In this document: positions 9,085-21,362 of the stretch, piece after piece
Layout of the letters: every line of letters begins with the position of its first letter
How positions within the stretch are numbered: position 1 is the first letter of the stretch
Assembly (NCBI RefSeq): GCF_905171775.1
Contig: NC_053489.1
Span: forward strand, 333,904,089 to 333,968,088
Source of the DNA: Rana temporaria
Taxonomy: Eukaryota; Chordata; Amphibia; Anura; Ranidae
DNA length: 64,000 bases
Direction of reading: 5' to 3'
Position numbers and translations under genes: made by a program
Notes under the pieces: model-generated
The model's input: only the letters and a program-made list of their open reading frames with translations
The model's database searches: none
Told to the model about the DNA's origin: nothing

Positions 9085-10040
9085 TTAACCACTTAACGCC
9101 CGCCGCACACGCCTATTTACATCCACAGAATGGCACGTACAGGCAGAAGGACGTATATATACTGTACATCCTTGCCTTCTAGCGGGTGGGGGGTCCGATC
9201 GGGACCGCCCCGCTGCTTGTGGCGGACGGCTTACCTCGGGGAGCGATCCGGGACGACGGCGCGGCTATTCGTTTATAGCCGCTCCGTCGCGATTGCTCCC
9301 CGGAGCTGAAGAACGGGGAGAGACGTATGTAAACACGGCTTTTATAGGGAGACTCGATCGATGACATCAGTCCTACAGCCACACCCCCCTACAGTTGTAA
9401 ACACACACTAGGTGAACCCTAACTCCTACAGCGCCCCCTGTGGTTAACTCCCAAACTGCAACTGTCATTTTCACAATAAACAATGCAATTTAAATGCATT
9501 TTTTGCTGTGAAAATTACAATGGTCCCAAAAATGTGTCAAAATTGTCCGAAGTGTAATGTTGCAGTCACAAAATAAATCGCTGATCGCCGCCAATAGTAG
9601 TAAAAAAATAATAATTTATAAAAATGCAATAAAACTATCCCCTATTTTGTAAACACTATAAATTTTGCGCAAACCAATCGATAAACACTTATTGCGATGT
9701 TTTTTACCAAAAATAGGTAGAAGAATACGTATCGGCCTAAACTGAGGAAAAAAAAATGATATATGTTTTTGGGGGATATTTATTATAGCAAAAAGTAAAA
9801 AATATTGCATTTTTTTCAAAATTGACGCTCTATTTTTGTTTATAGCACAAAAAATAAAAACGAAGAGGTGATCAAATACCACCAAAAGAAAGCTCTATTT
9901 GTGGGGAAAAAAGGACGCCAATTTTGTTTGGGAGCCACGTCGCACGACCGCGCAATTGTCTGTTAAAGCGACGCAGTGCCGAATCGCAAAACCTGGCCTG
10001 GGCATTTAGCTGCCTAAAGGTCTGGGGCTTAAGTGGTTAA
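9085..10040. mobile_element. TTAACCACTT element, intact copy
   Basis: TTAACCACTTAACGCC at the left and GGGGCTTAAGTGGTTAA at the right, TTAA at both borders, about 0.95 kb. It shows the uninterrupted order of internal blocks (TGTGTCAAAATTGTCC, CTATCCCCTATTTTG, ACCAAAAATAGGTAG, GAGGTGATCAAATACC, GGAGCCACGTCGCACGACC) and is useful for reading the broken copies. It has no credible transposase ORF. Confidence 0.72.
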
Positions 10041-10741
10041 AGGCAAATTTTAAAATATAAATAAATAACAAACATGTTATTCTCACCTGCTCTGTACAGC
10101 CTCAATCCTGGCCCTCCCTCCTGCCCCCCTAACAAGCAGCTGTTCTGTATGTTCATTCACACATGGAGCGTGGCTCCCCCCCCCATCTCCTCATTGGCTC
10201 ACTGGCTCTGGTTGACAGTAGCGGGAGCCAATGGCGGGTTGGGGAAACTGCTGCACACTGCAGGTTTTTACCTTCATGTGTAGAATGCATAAGGGTAAAA
10301 AGCCTTCAGCCCTTACAACCACTTTAATGTTGATATAGAGACTTTACTTTCCACTTGAAGTGCTGTTCTGTGGGGAAGGTGAGCTGCTGATAACAAGATT
10401 CAGGTGCTTGTGCGAACTGTATGTAAAAAGATATTTACTTATTATAAAAGAAATGTACGCAACTCCCCCCACCCCCTTGTGTTTTTTACCACTTAATTAT
10501 AGTGCTGAGCTGCCACCTTTGTCCTCTTCAGCTGGCTGCCTCTTCTGGGTATAGGCAGTCAGCTCTGCTGACACACTGGACCCGCCCCCCAGCCCGCCCT
10601 CTGGACTACCCTGGCCCTCCCCAGGCCACTCTGTGTACCGATCCTGCTGCCTCCTGGAAGATGTGATGCAAGTAACCCAGGAGGCTGCAGGACCAGGTAA
10701 ATTAAATTCTGACCTAGGCCAGAATGGTGGTGGGGACGTGA
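10041..10741 (+). other. intron; TTAA-element end at about 10325
   Basis: A CCCTTACAACCACTTTAA terminus at about 10308-10325 is probably the right end of a degraded TTAA element that hosts the TTAACCACTT copy. From 10326 to 10741 I recognise nothing. Confidence 0.35.
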
Positions 10742-11338
10742 CTAACAAGTAGGGATGAGCCGAACACCCAGCCGTTTGGTTCGCACCAGAACCTTCGAAC
10801 GGACCGACCATTCGCGCGAACATTTAGAACCCAATTGACGTCAATGGGACTTGAACGTTCAAATTCAAAAGTGCTAATTTTAAAAACTAATATGCAAGTT
10901 ATTGTCGTAAAACATCTTTGAGAACTCGGGTCTTGCCCCAGGGAACATGTATCAATGGAAAAAAAGTTTTAAAAACGGTCGTTTTTTCTGGAGCAGTGAT
11001 TTTAATGATGCTTAAAGTGAAAAAAATAAAATGAAAAATTCCTTTAAATATTGTACCTGCTGGGTGTCTATAGTATGCCTGTGAAGTGGCACGTGTTTAG
11101 AACTGTCCTTGCACAAAATGAGATTACTATATGAAAAAAGTACTTTAAAACTGCTTGCGGCTTTAATGTAATGTCTGTTCCCTGCAATATGGATGAAAAT
11201 CATTGAGAAAAATAGCACAGACACAGACAGTACACACACCACATAGCTTTAGATGCACACTGCAGAAGACACAGACAGTACACCACGTGAAAGTACTTGC
11301 AGAAATATACCCTGCCTGTAGTATTAATATGAGCAGAT

Positions 11339-11932
11339 CAGAGGCGGCTCTAGGCTTTGTGAGGCCTTAGGCAAAACTTGACATGGGGCCCCACTCGCGC
11401 CCATGATGGGAAAAATAATTCAAGGACAAGAGCCTCTTCCCCACAACCCTGGGCGGTGGTTGTGGGGGGGGTCTGCGGGCTTATCGGAATCTGGAAGCCC
11501 CCCAGATCCTGCTCTTTAATAACTAAGGCCCCGTACACACGATAGAATCTATCCGCAGATAAATCCCATCGAATGGGTTTCTGCGGATAGATTTTATGGT
11601 GTGTACACTCCGGCTGGACCGTATCCGCGGATAAATCCTCTCGTGTGTATGGGGCCTTAGGGGCGGGGGCTACCCGGTGATTTCACTTGGTGAAACCCGC
11701 CCCCTTGTGACATCATTGACTGATGGCATGCTGGGTCATTGACATCACAAGGGGTGGTGTCACCGATATTCACTGGTTGTTGGGGACACTGGCAGCTCTT
11801 AACGCTGGCTAAACACAGCAGCATTAAGGTCCCTCAAAACTGGGGTAATGGGTAAGTTAGGTGGCTGCGAGGCCCTGTAAGTGCGAGGCCTTAGGCAACC
11901 GCCTAATTTGCCTAATTAAAGAGCCGCCTCTG
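11339..11932. mobile_element. nested hAT MITE with GAGCAGAT duplication
   Basis: Starts CAGAGGCGGCTCTAGGC and ends AGAGCCGCCTCTG, with GAGCAGAT duplicated at 11331-11338 and 11933-11940. Length 594 bp including a nested MITE at about 11526-11660. GAGGCCTTAGGCAA near both ends is also mirrored. Confidence 0.9.
11526..11660. mobile_element. 135-bp MITE, GGCCCCGTACACACGA family
   Basis: GGCCCCGTACACACGATAG at the left and CTCGTGTGTATGGGGCC at the right, with GAATCTATCCGCAGATAAATCC-type internal hairpins. A short relative of the 480-bp copies at 46124-47087. Third nesting level in this stretch. Confidence 0.75.
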
Positions 11933-12689
11933 GAGCAGATCCCTGACTTTAGGAATAAATATGAGAAACACCAGCTTTACGTTAGGTGCACAATGTGCAG
12001 AGGACACGGAGAGTACACACACCACGTAGCTTTAGGTGCACACTGCAGAGGACACAGGCAGTACACCACGTGAGAATACTGCAGCTAGCACAATCACCTG
12101 CCTGCCAGTAAATTAGGAAGAGCGGATCTAGCTAAACTACAGTATACGGTGTATAAATATATATACAACACCTGGGATGCATATATATCCTCTACACACT
12201 GTAACTTTAACTGACTAGCCTGCCTGCCTGCTCTATCTACCTACAAAAAATGACACTCTATCTCTCTCTGTCTTCTTTCTCTTAACCACCACACCACACT
12301 ACACAAGGCCGACCTGCAGGTGGCCTTTTATAGTGTGGGGGGTGTACTAAACCCCCTGAGTCATAATTGGCCAAAGCCACCCTGGCTTTGCCCAATTATG
12401 GCTCTCGGTTTTTTGCAAGCTGTGATTGACCAAGCATGCGGGTCATAGTGAATGCTTGGCCAATCATCAGCCAGCAATGCACTGCGATGCCACAGTGAAT
12501 TATGGGCCGTGAAACGCCACTCGAAATGGCCCGAAACGTTCATAATTCGACGAACGATCGAACATACGATGTTCGAGTCGAACGTGAGTTTGACTCGAAT
12601 ACAAAGCTCATCCCTACTAACAAGTAAAAATAGATAGTTTTGAATGTTAAAGTGGAACTAACTCCCCTTGAGCAATTTAGTTCCACTTT

Positions 12690-13270
12690 AAACAGTTATT
12701 TATATCAACCTGCAGTCCAGCTTTAATGGCGATACAAGATGGCACACAACGTGGAAACATTTTTTTACTTCCTTACAACATTGGAAAGACATATTAGCTG
12801 AGTCCATGGCGGCAGAGGCTGACATGCATAAACTTGTTGCTAAAACCGGGGGACCTTCTAATGGAGACAGCAGCTCATAACATTAAGTTCTGTGGCTTTC
12901 TCCTGCTCCGTTCTTCTGTTATCAGCATGATAACTTCTGACAGGCTCTCTGTCAACTGAGATAAAACCAGCCGGAAATTTGTGTTGTGGGAGGTTGCTAT
13001 TAATAGATTAGCAGAGAGCTGAACTATTCACGAAACAGCTCTGCAAGTCTCTGCCTATCAGGAGAGGGGTGTGTGCCTTTCCTCCAATCAGCTGTCTTGG
13101 CTGTATCCCCAGACTCCACACCCAGTGCTGAACAGGTTAAAAAAATCTCTAACACAGTGTGCACTTTCTAAAGAATATAAAAAGCTGAAGACATATACAT
13201 GTAAAACTTATGTAGGTAGATTTTATGTAGGTAGATTTGTTTCATATGTGAGGGTTTACATCCACTTTAA
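12690..13270. mobile_element. TTAA element, GTGAGGGTTTACATCCACTTTAA end
   Basis: The right end AGGGTTTACATCCACTTTAA and the adjacent AAAACTTATGTAGGTAGATTT block are the inverse complement of the element starting at about 51977, so the two are opposite-strand copies. The left border near 12690 is approximate. It shares its right TTAA with the next element. Confidence 0.5.
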
Positions 13271-13785
13271 AGCGGGGGTTCACCCAAAAATCAACTTTCT
13301 GCCATTAGATCCAGCATACTGCTGACATCTGCAGTATGCTGTTTTTTTTTTTTGTACTTATCGTTTTATCAGCCGTTGTTATCTGGCTCCGAGCGGGGAT
13401 TCCTTCTGGGTATAGGCATTCCTAAGCCAAGCGGAGTTGATTGACGGGCTGCTAAAGCGTGTCACGCCTTCCGAAAATACCTGAAGTGACAGTCGAGTGT
13501 TTACGGCGCCTGCGCAGTCAGCTCTACACAGCAGGCGCAGGCGCCGTAAACACCCGAGTGTCACCTCGTGTATTTTCGGAAGGCGTGACGTGCTTTAGCA
13601 GCTCGCCAATCAAATCCGCTTGGCTTAGGAACGCCTATTCCCTGCTGAAATCCCTGCTCGGAGCCGGATAACAACGGCTGATAAAACGATAAGTACAAAA
13701 AAAAAAATAAAAAACAGCATACTGCAGATGTCAGCAGTATGCTGGATCTAATGGCAGAAAGTTGATTTTTGGGTGAACCTCCGCT
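13271..13785. mobile_element. near-perfect hairpin MITE (TTAA-flanked)
   Basis: TTAA at 13267-13270 and 13786-13789. AGCGGGGGTTCACCC at the left and GGGTGAACCTCCGCT at the right. Both arms, roughly 240 bp each, are inverse complements almost to the centre near 13525, including the CATACTGCTGACATCTGCAG and CGTGTCACGCCTTCCG tracts. A transcript would fold into a very long hairpin. Confidence 0.85.
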
Positions 13786-13789
13786 TTAA

Positions 13790-14169
13790 GTATGAAAATG
13801 ATTTCAACACCAGTCAAACTGATAGAATGAATTTTCACTTATGTTTTGCTTTCAATTGCTTACTTGGTAGTACATTTCTGATTTTCTGTAACAACATAAT
13901 AAAACACTATAAGGGACTATGTGGATGGTCTTTTGCTCAAATGAGTATTGCAACTCCATACAAGTCTGTGGCAATGCAAAACCCACTTGAAGCATGTCTG
14001 AAAGAGGTCAGCTGCAGGTCAAATGTACCCATCAATGCCACTGACAGAAGCCCAAATCCTGTTGACAAAGTCCCTAATAGTGTCAACAGAAGCCGTCATG
14101 TAGTCTTTTACTTTGCATGAATTCTTATATTGCCAATGCTCCTCTAATCCACTGCTTCTCTGTGATCAG
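13790..14169 (+). other. intron sequence, nothing recognised
   Basis: AT-rich intron leading to the acceptor TGATCAG of the next exon. Apparent ORFs run across the splice site and are not independent genes. Confidence 0.5.
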
Positions 14170-14300
14170 TCCTCTAGATCTTATAGGGACCTTTAAAAAT
14201 AGATGGACATTTGGTTTTGCCTTCGGGGCAATCGCAAACAAAGTAATGTCACTGTTTTCTGAGGAATACCTGCCACCAGGCGTGCCACCATGGGCAAAAG
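14170..14300 (+). CDS. STRA6-family exon 2 of window
   Basis: 131 bp. Acceptor ATCAG, donor AAAG/GTAGGA. Completes an Ile codon and encodes PLDLIGTFKNRWTFGFAFGA, then IANKVMSLFSEEYLPPGVPP, ending before an Ala codon split 1+2. A well-conserved block of the family near the second membrane span. Confidence 0.85.
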
Positions 14301-15317
14301 GTAGGAGTACTGAATTCAGTCATTTTGATTTACTTTGACAGTTATCTTACCCAGTTTGAACAAGCCACACTGATCCACATTAAAATAACAGCCACGACTT
14401 TAACCAATAATTTTTTGGTATTATCAGCAAAATTAATGCCAATCAAGAGCCACAACTTAAGCAAATGGGCCAATGGTAAGAAGTGGCAAGGAATATAATT
14501 AAAACTGGCAGCAGACCCAGCATACTGCAGGTACACTGTTATTTGATTGAAATCAAATTCACCCAAATAGCAATGCAGAAGAAGGACTTGCATAAATATG
14601 AAGGAACATTGATAGATTCTGGGAAAGGGTGGGTGGGGATATAAAGTAATTTCTTACGTTCTCTGTGAAATAAAGTAAAGGTACACCATGTGTATGGTAA
14701 TGACCCTGTACAAAGTGGCTAGCCTAGCCCAGAAACACCAACCATGGGGTAGGCCTCTCGTGTGACTCTTGCTTGGTGCCCAATGAGGAGGGAAACTTTG
14801 AGGATGTGACGACCACCCTATCACATGACCTGCCACCTACCCTACATATTTTGGCGCCCAACGAGGACAGAAACATGGAGGACATGACGACTACCTGCTA
14901 CCTACCCTAAAGACCTGACAAGATGGGAAAGAAAAGGCTCCCTTTTCATGGTATGTCTTATACTGTACCAGTATCTTGGAACTGTCTCCCACCGTCAGCT
15001 GGCCAAATTGCAAGGATTTTGGGGATCTCAGGGGAACCCAGTATTCTGCATACCTCATACAAGGGAAGTGTTCTCAGGCATTCTGTGGTCTGTAAGACCA
15101 TATATTGCTGCTGAAAAGGTGTCTTGGTGATGAATATTACCTTTCTGCTTAAATAAGTATGTGACCTACAACTAATGTGGTTCCATTTCTATAAACTACC
15201 TTATTTCTGTGATCGTTCAATTCCTGCAATATAAAGTAACGTCCAAGCATTAGCCCCTTTTGACTCCTCCCAGTTACCAGGTACACTGATTAAGCCCTGC
15301 CCATAAACTGATTTAGT
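14301..15317 (+). other. intron; possible retroelement leader repeats
   Basis: Two related segments, GGTGCCCAATGAGGAGGGAAA (about 14776) and TTTGGCGCCCAACGAGGACA (about 14850), each followed by ACATGACGACTACC-like text. The second resembles a tRNA-Lys-type primer-binding site. No LTR or gag is recognised around them. The rest is unassigned. Confidence 0.3.
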
Positions 15318-15668
15318 CCCCTTTCACACATGCGGACCGTTTGTCTGTTTTTCATCCATCCATTGATAATCAATGCATCTCAATGGAAAAACATATGCAA
15401 ATGGTTGATTATCCATTTACATCTGCTTCTGTCAACATCTGTTTTTTGGAATGGATTAAAGCCCTACTTTACTTCCATTACAAAAACAGGTCTGATTAAA
15501 AAAATGATGTAAACAGTCAGTTTTTGTATGAATGAATGGCTCCAGGACTCTAACTGGCAGTTGTAAAAAAACTGATGTAAAAATGGATGAAAATTTGATG
15601 ACAAACTGTTTTTCTTTGAAAAAAGTGACTGAACCAATGAAATGAACGGCCTGCATGTGTGAAAGGGG
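15318..15668. mobile_element. foldback element, CCCCTTTCACACATGCGG
   Basis: The left end CCCCTTTCACACATGCGG mirrors the right end GCATGTGTGAAAGGGG. The arms contain AATGGATGAAAAT-type mirrored text. Non-coding; ORFs in both directions are arm artefacts. Confidence 0.6.
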
Positions 15669-16200
15669 CCGTAGGCTTAGTGGATTCTAGCATGTGATGT
15701 TGAAGAGTAGGGTAACAAGATTTTTCCCATATTAGGAAAAATAATACAACATAAAATATTACAACCTTACAACTCAATATCTTTTTACAGTAATATTTTA
15801 TTAGTGGGAAATCGATATCTGCGCTTAGAAACGATAAAAAAAAACAGCAGCTGTGCACCCAGATACCAGGAACAAACAATATGTAAATAAGAAGTGCAGC
15901 ACTAATATATAACAGGTACAAAGATCACTAAAGTGCATTCAGTGCAATCAATAGTGTATGAACAATAAGAAACAATCAATAGCAAACTATTGCATAAAAA
16001 TTTACTAATTAAAGTGTAATAAGTGCCATCATTTGTGCAAAACCTAAAATCCAGCTAGAGATGAATTTCAAGCATAAACACCAGTGCAATATACAAAAAG
16101 GGTGCAGGTCTCTGCAAAAGATCATATGGGATTAAAGTCCATGTGTAAAATCCATTGCTAAAACGTGTTGAAATGATGATCAAACACCCAGCTGTTTGAC
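15669..16200 (+). other. intron sequence, nothing recognised
   Basis: AT-rich intron. I see no recognisable element. Confidence 0.35.
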
Positions 16201-17312
16201 TCCCTTCACCAAAGCTTTGGCGGCGCTATTTGGCCGCTAGTGTGGTGCTTTTAACCCCGTCTAGTGGTCAAAAAAGGGTTAAAACCGCTGACAAAGAGCC
16301 ACTGCAGTGGTGCTTTGCCGGCGGTTTGGCAGCACTACCCATTGATTTCAATGGGCAGGAATGATGCCTGCAGCTACAGGCACCATTCAGATATCCTTCT
16401 TTTCAGGCGGCGATTCTGTGCACGATAAGAATGATCATAGTGGTGGTTCCACCACTTGATTGTTCTTATAGGTGGCGGGAGGGGACGTCACCCCCCTCCC
16501 GCCGCCATCCGGTGCTTCTCCGGGCTCTCCCGTGCCATCGGAGGCCCGGAGAACAAATCGGCCGTCACCGGATGGGGAGGATAGAGATTTACGGTCATTT
16601 ACAGTCATCTCTAAGGACGTCGGAGGCCCGGGCGCGACGTTATGATGTCACACCCGGGTACCCGGAAGTCAACAAAGCTGCAATCGTGGCTGAAAGCATG
16701 AGATCGGTGAATTTTTTTTCACAATCTCATGCTTGCCAGCCTGGAGGAGAGATGTGTCTTATTGACCCCGCATCTCTCCATAAAGAGGAAAAATAAAAAA
16801 AATTAAGTAAAAAAATATAAAAAAATTAAAACGCCCCTGTACCCAGTAGCTCGTGCTCAGAAGTGAACGCACGCGTAAGTCCCGCCCACATATGTTAACG
16901 CCGATCAAACCACACATGTGAGGTATCGCCGCATGCGTTAGAGTGAGAGCAATAATTCTAGCACTAGACCTCCTCTGTAACATTAACATGGTAACCTGGA
17001 AAAAAAATTAAAGCGTCGCCTATGCAGATTTTTAAGTACTAAAGTTTGGCATTATTCCATGAGTGTGCGCAATTTTAACTTTACTGTTTTGTTATTTTTT
17101 AATTCATGAAACTGTTTTGTTTTCCAAAAAAAGGCGTTTTCGTTAACTGTGCGAGATAAAAAGTTGCAATGACCGCCACGTTATTCCCTAGGGTGTCTGC
17201 TAAAAAAATATATATAATGTTTGGGGGTTCTGTGTAATTTTCTAGCAAAAAAATTATGATTTTTACATGAAGGAGAGAAGTGCCAGAATAGGCGCGGTAT
17301 GAAAGTGGTTAA
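16201..17312. mobile_element. TTAA element variant ending AAGTGGTTAA
   Basis: The right end GAAAGTGGTTAA is clear, with TTAA at 17309-17312. The interior matches, in inverse orientation, the element at 42570-44198: the CAATGACCGCCACG, GTATCGCCGCATGCG and GCGTCGCCTATGCAGAT tracts. The left border is not resolved. Confidence 0.5.
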
Positions 17313-17544
17313 TAAAAAGTAATGCACTTACATCAAATTAGTAGAATGCAGGCAAATAGATACATAAATCCAAACTAATCCCTAGTAAATGGCCAGATAG
17401 CGATCACGCATGCAGAGTAGAGTGTGTACATATCAGTCCCGACAGAAATATTTTATTGATGTCATTATTATTGCTCTTGATTATAGTGTAGAATGTATTT
17501 ACATCTTTGCCCAGAAATTTACCCTGTTTCTGTTTATTTTCTAG

Positions 17545-17665
17545 CACTTGGCCTTTTAGTGGGAGCTATTGAAGTTGGACTGTCTTATTACCCAATTTTT
17601 GCATGTCTCACTACAAACAATAAAATAATCGGATCCCTAATAGGATTTCTTTATACTCTTATCTG
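17545..17665 (+). CDS. STRA6-family exon 3 of window
   Basis: 121 bp. Acceptor TTTTCTAG, donor CTG/GTGTGT. Encodes LGLLVGAIEVGLSYYPIFAC, then LTTNNKIIGSLIGFLYTLI, ending with two bases of a Trp codon. Two hydrophobic stretches joined by a short polar loop. The donor is chosen because only this GT keeps phase with the next exon and gives the family's TL.W junction. Confidence 0.82.
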
Positions 17666-18505
17666 GTGTGTATTAATTCTCTACTTTGCATATTTTCCTA
17701 TCTCTCATAAAGCGGACTATGCTACCTGTTCATTGATCATGTATGCTTGTTTTTCGAAATTTGTTTGCTTTTGTGATGATATAAGTAAATTTATAACAAA
17801 GTATGCAATAATAGGACAATACTTAAAAAAAAAAAAGGTTTGCGGTTTTAGAAATTGAACTAAAGTACATGTGGAAATTGGCTGGTACTAAAAAGGGTTG
17901 GCTGTACCATAGCTTGGTCAAACCTGGATTATGGTATGGTATAAACAGCCTAGGTTACGGTAATGCTTATTATGGTAATTAAATCATTTTACTTTTTTAA
18001 TGATAGTGGAACCCCCGGGCAAACAGCTACTGTAAATGCACACTGTTGATGTTAGTCACTCTTTCCATTTTAACAGTTCCATCACTTTGCATTGCCATAG
18101 CCTCTGCTCTGCTGTTTCCAATTCTATCTTCCTGGGTTACCTACCTGCTGATTTGAGAGAGGCGATGGTGATAATTGATGTTCCAGTGAGCCAGGCTGGT
18201 ATCAGAGACTTGACAAAGCTCCAGCATTTGTGTCACCTGCCTAGCTGGCAGGAGTGTTTTACTTACAATACTTGCTGAACGAAACTTGGAATGGGTAATG
18301 CCATCTTCAAAATTTGTTAAGCTGTTGGCTGGGAGTACCATTTTAAGGCTATATGGGTATGGGTTTGGATATATGACAATGCTGGTAGAAACTTACATTG
18401 AAGGAGAATACAGAGATCCTATCTGAATAGAAGTCCTATCAACTTGCTTCTGGAGCTGGGTTTAAGTTACCGTTTACACTGCAGAAGCATTCCATATAAA
18501 ATGTA
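17666..18505 (+). other. intron sequence, nothing recognised
   Basis: AT-rich intron. The reading frame running on from exon 3 past the donor is not coding. Confidence 0.4.
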
Positions 18506-18818
18506 TTAAAGGGGTTATAAAGGTAAAAAAAAAATCCTAAATAGCTTCCTTTACCTTAGTGCAGTCCTTCACTTACCTCATCCTTCCATTTTGCTTTTAA
18601 ATGTCCTTATTTCTTCTGAGAAATCCTCACTTCCTGTTCTTCTATCTGTAACTCCACATAGTAACAGGCTTTCTCCCTGGTGTGGAGTGTCGTGCTCGCC
18701 CCCTTCCCTGGAGTACAGGAGAGTCAGGACGCCCACTAACACACAGCTCCTTTCTCTATCTGCAACGTAGAGAGCGTCCTGACTCTCCTGTATTCCAGGG
18801 GAGGGGGTCGAGCACGAC

Positions 18819-20110
18819 CAGTGTTGTTCATCTTCCTTTAAAAAAAGTAACTAGTTACAATTACAAGTTACTTGTCCGAAAAAGTAATTGAGTTAGTGAC
18901 TCAGTTACTTTATTGGCAAGTAACTGAGATTTTTTTTTTTTATATTCTACAATGCAATTACGTTCTATAACATCTTTAATATCAAAAATGTTTATATTAA
19001 CTGATTGAAGCATAAAAACCACTATATACAGTATTTTAGAACATTTTGTACTGTGTACAATTATTAATATCATCATCACACTCCACCTGCCCAGCAATAC
19101 TGTACAATATAGATTCAGTGTGCAGTGTGAGTGACACTGCTGCAGTGCACACTGAATCTATATTGTACAGTATTGCTGCCTGGGCAGGTGGAGTGTGATG
19201 ATGATATTAATAATTGTACACAGTATTGCATTTGCTGGGCCTGCCATATACTGTACTATACTGTATAACTGCACTACAAAATTCCTTTACAAATAATGCA
19301 TATTTTAAAATGTTATTACTAAAAAATTCCTTTACAAATAATGCATATTTTAAAATGTTATTAAAATGTTATTACTAATAACTTATTAGTAATAACATTT
19401 TAAAATATGCATTATTTGTAAAGGAATTTTGTAGTGCAGTTATACAGTATAGTACAGTACAGTATATGGCAGGCCCAGCAAATGCAATACTGTATACAAT
19501 TATTAATATCATCATCATCACACTCCACCTGCCCAGGCAGCAATACTGCACAATATAGATTCAGTGTGCACTGCAGCAGTGTCACTCACACTGCACACTG
19601 AATCTATATTGTACAGTATTACTGCCATTGCCTGGACAGGTGGAGTGTGATGATGATGATATTAATAATTGTACACAGTATTGCATTTGCTGGGCCTGCC
19701 TGGGCATGTGGAGCGGTCCGGTGGAGACCGCTCCACATGCCCAGGCAGGCCCAGCAAATGCAATACTGTGTATAATTAATTATCATTTCGGGGTCCCACT
19801 CCCTTCTCACCGTCAACTTCAAGTATCGCCATTCGCCGGGCAGTCTCTGCCTCCTCCCGTGACGCTGCCGCGTCAGCTGGTCAGGTGGTCGGACCGTCGG
19901 ACGGTGAGTCACTCACAAGCAGCGTCACAGGAGAAGGCAGAGTCTGCCCGGACTGCCCCCCCCGCGCTCTAAGTAATTTCGGTAACGCCGCCCAGTAATG
20001 GGAACGGCGTTGCCGAGAGGGCTAAAGTAATCTGATAGATTACTCGTTACCCTCAGGAGGCCCATCGTTGCCTAACAGCGTTTATTTAAACGCCGTTAGT
20101 TACAACACTG
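18819..20110. mobile_element. hAT element with internal palindromes
   Basis: Termini CAGTGTTG and CAACACTG. The 8-bp duplication AGCACGAC is perfect (18811-18818 and 20111-20118). AGTAACTAGTTAC and GTTACTTG tracts near the left recur inverted near the right. The middle third is a set of large palindromes centred near 19125, 19385, 19575 and 19720. No transposase ORF. Confidence 0.88.
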
Positions 20111-20164
20111 AGCACGACACTCCACACCAGGGAGAAAGCCTTGCATTACTGTGTGGAGTTACAG

Positions 20165-20773
20165 TAGGGTGCCCACGTGTCCCGGATTTCCTGCGATTGT
20201 CCCGCAATTCATATTTGTGTCCCCGGCACCTTCATTCTGGGACAATATAGTGTCCCGGAATTAAATAAGGACACACAGCCACCTTTATAAACTATTTCAA
20301 AAATGGTTGCTAGGGCCATCCCACCTGGCGTCTGACATCACATTCGCAAAGTTTTTACTCAGAACAAGGCCTTTACCCAGTGCTGCCCTGCGCTAGCCTC
20401 TGAGTCCACCCACCTCCTCTCCTACTCTGGCCATGGCAGCAGCAGCAGAGAGAGCAGCCAGCCCAGAGAGGGACTCGATAACACTCTCCTCCTGAGTCCT
20501 GATTCCTCCAGCCAGCGGAATTATGCAGTGCTGGCTGGCTTAGATCCAGTCCACTGCTCAGCTGCCCAGTACCCGTCCCGACTCCCGCAGCGCTCACATT
20601 GCCCGACTTCTCCGTCCTCCTCCCTCCCGTGGCCTGAGCCACCCGACTGCCACTGTTGGCTTTTGTTTTTTCAAAAACTGGCAAAACAGTATAAAAAAAT
20701 CATATTTTTGGGGGCGGGCGTGGGTGCGGGGGGAGGTTTTCCTGAATGGCAGTTTAGAAATGTGGTCACATTA
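20165..20773. mobile_element. hAT MITE with AGTTACAG duplication
   Basis: AGTTACAG is duplicated at 20157-20164 and 20774-20781. Termini TAGGGTGCCCAC and GTGGTCACATTA are imperfect inverted repeats. A GC-rich coding-looking stretch at 20373-20684 is not conserved in any way I recognise. Confidence 0.8.
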
Positions 20774-20830
20774 AGTTACAGACAGAAGAACAGGAAGTGA
20801 GGATTTTTCAGAAGAAATAAGGACATTTAA

Positions 20831-21362
20831 AGCGGAGTTCCGGCCACAATTTCACTTTTTAAATATAAATACCCCTGTAATACACAAGCTTAATGTATTC
20901 TAGTAAAGTTGGCCTGTAAACTAAGGTCCGTTTTGTTAGGTTGTTACAGCATTTAGACACTTTATAAAATAGAAATTGACTGGGGCCATCTTAAGTGTGG
21001 GCATCATGAAGCCAGACTGTATGACTTCCTGGATTTCAGCCTTGCAGATCTCGAACATGCTCAGTGCTGCACAAGCAGTGTCAGATCAGGTTTCAGCACC
21101 TGTGCTGTCCAAGTCACATGATTCTTTGAGACTGGGGAGTGCACAGACTCCTGGAAAGTTACACCCACTACATTCCCAGGAGTCTGTGCGGTGTAGGTTA
21201 GGAAGCATTAAGCACCTAGGTGCAGGAAGTGGGAAGATTAACTATTCTGCCTAGCAACAACACTTTGAAGGCATCTAAAAAAAACTATTTTTTCCGTAAA
21301 GGACTAATGACATTTTTTTAAAACTACTGATGTAATGTTATATTTATGGGTGGAACTCCACT
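20831..21362. mobile_element. TTAA MITE, AGCGGAGTTCC..GGAACTCCACT
   Basis: Inserted at a TTAA (20827-20830 and 21363-21366) that is a single TTAA in the sibling host copies, a direct demonstration of TTAA target duplication. Same family as 29662-30137. Confidence 0.82.

Larger units (their letters stand above)
10750..12616. mobile_element. non-autonomous hAT element
   Basis: Termini TAGGGATGAGC and GCTCATCCCTA are inverted repeats flanked by a perfect 8-bp duplication CTAACAAG (10742-10749 and 12617-12624). Sub-terminal GTTCG/CGAAC-rich sequence is also mirrored. It carries a second hAT (11339-11932). A solo end of the same family is at about 57490-57592. No transposase ORF. Confidence 0.88.
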
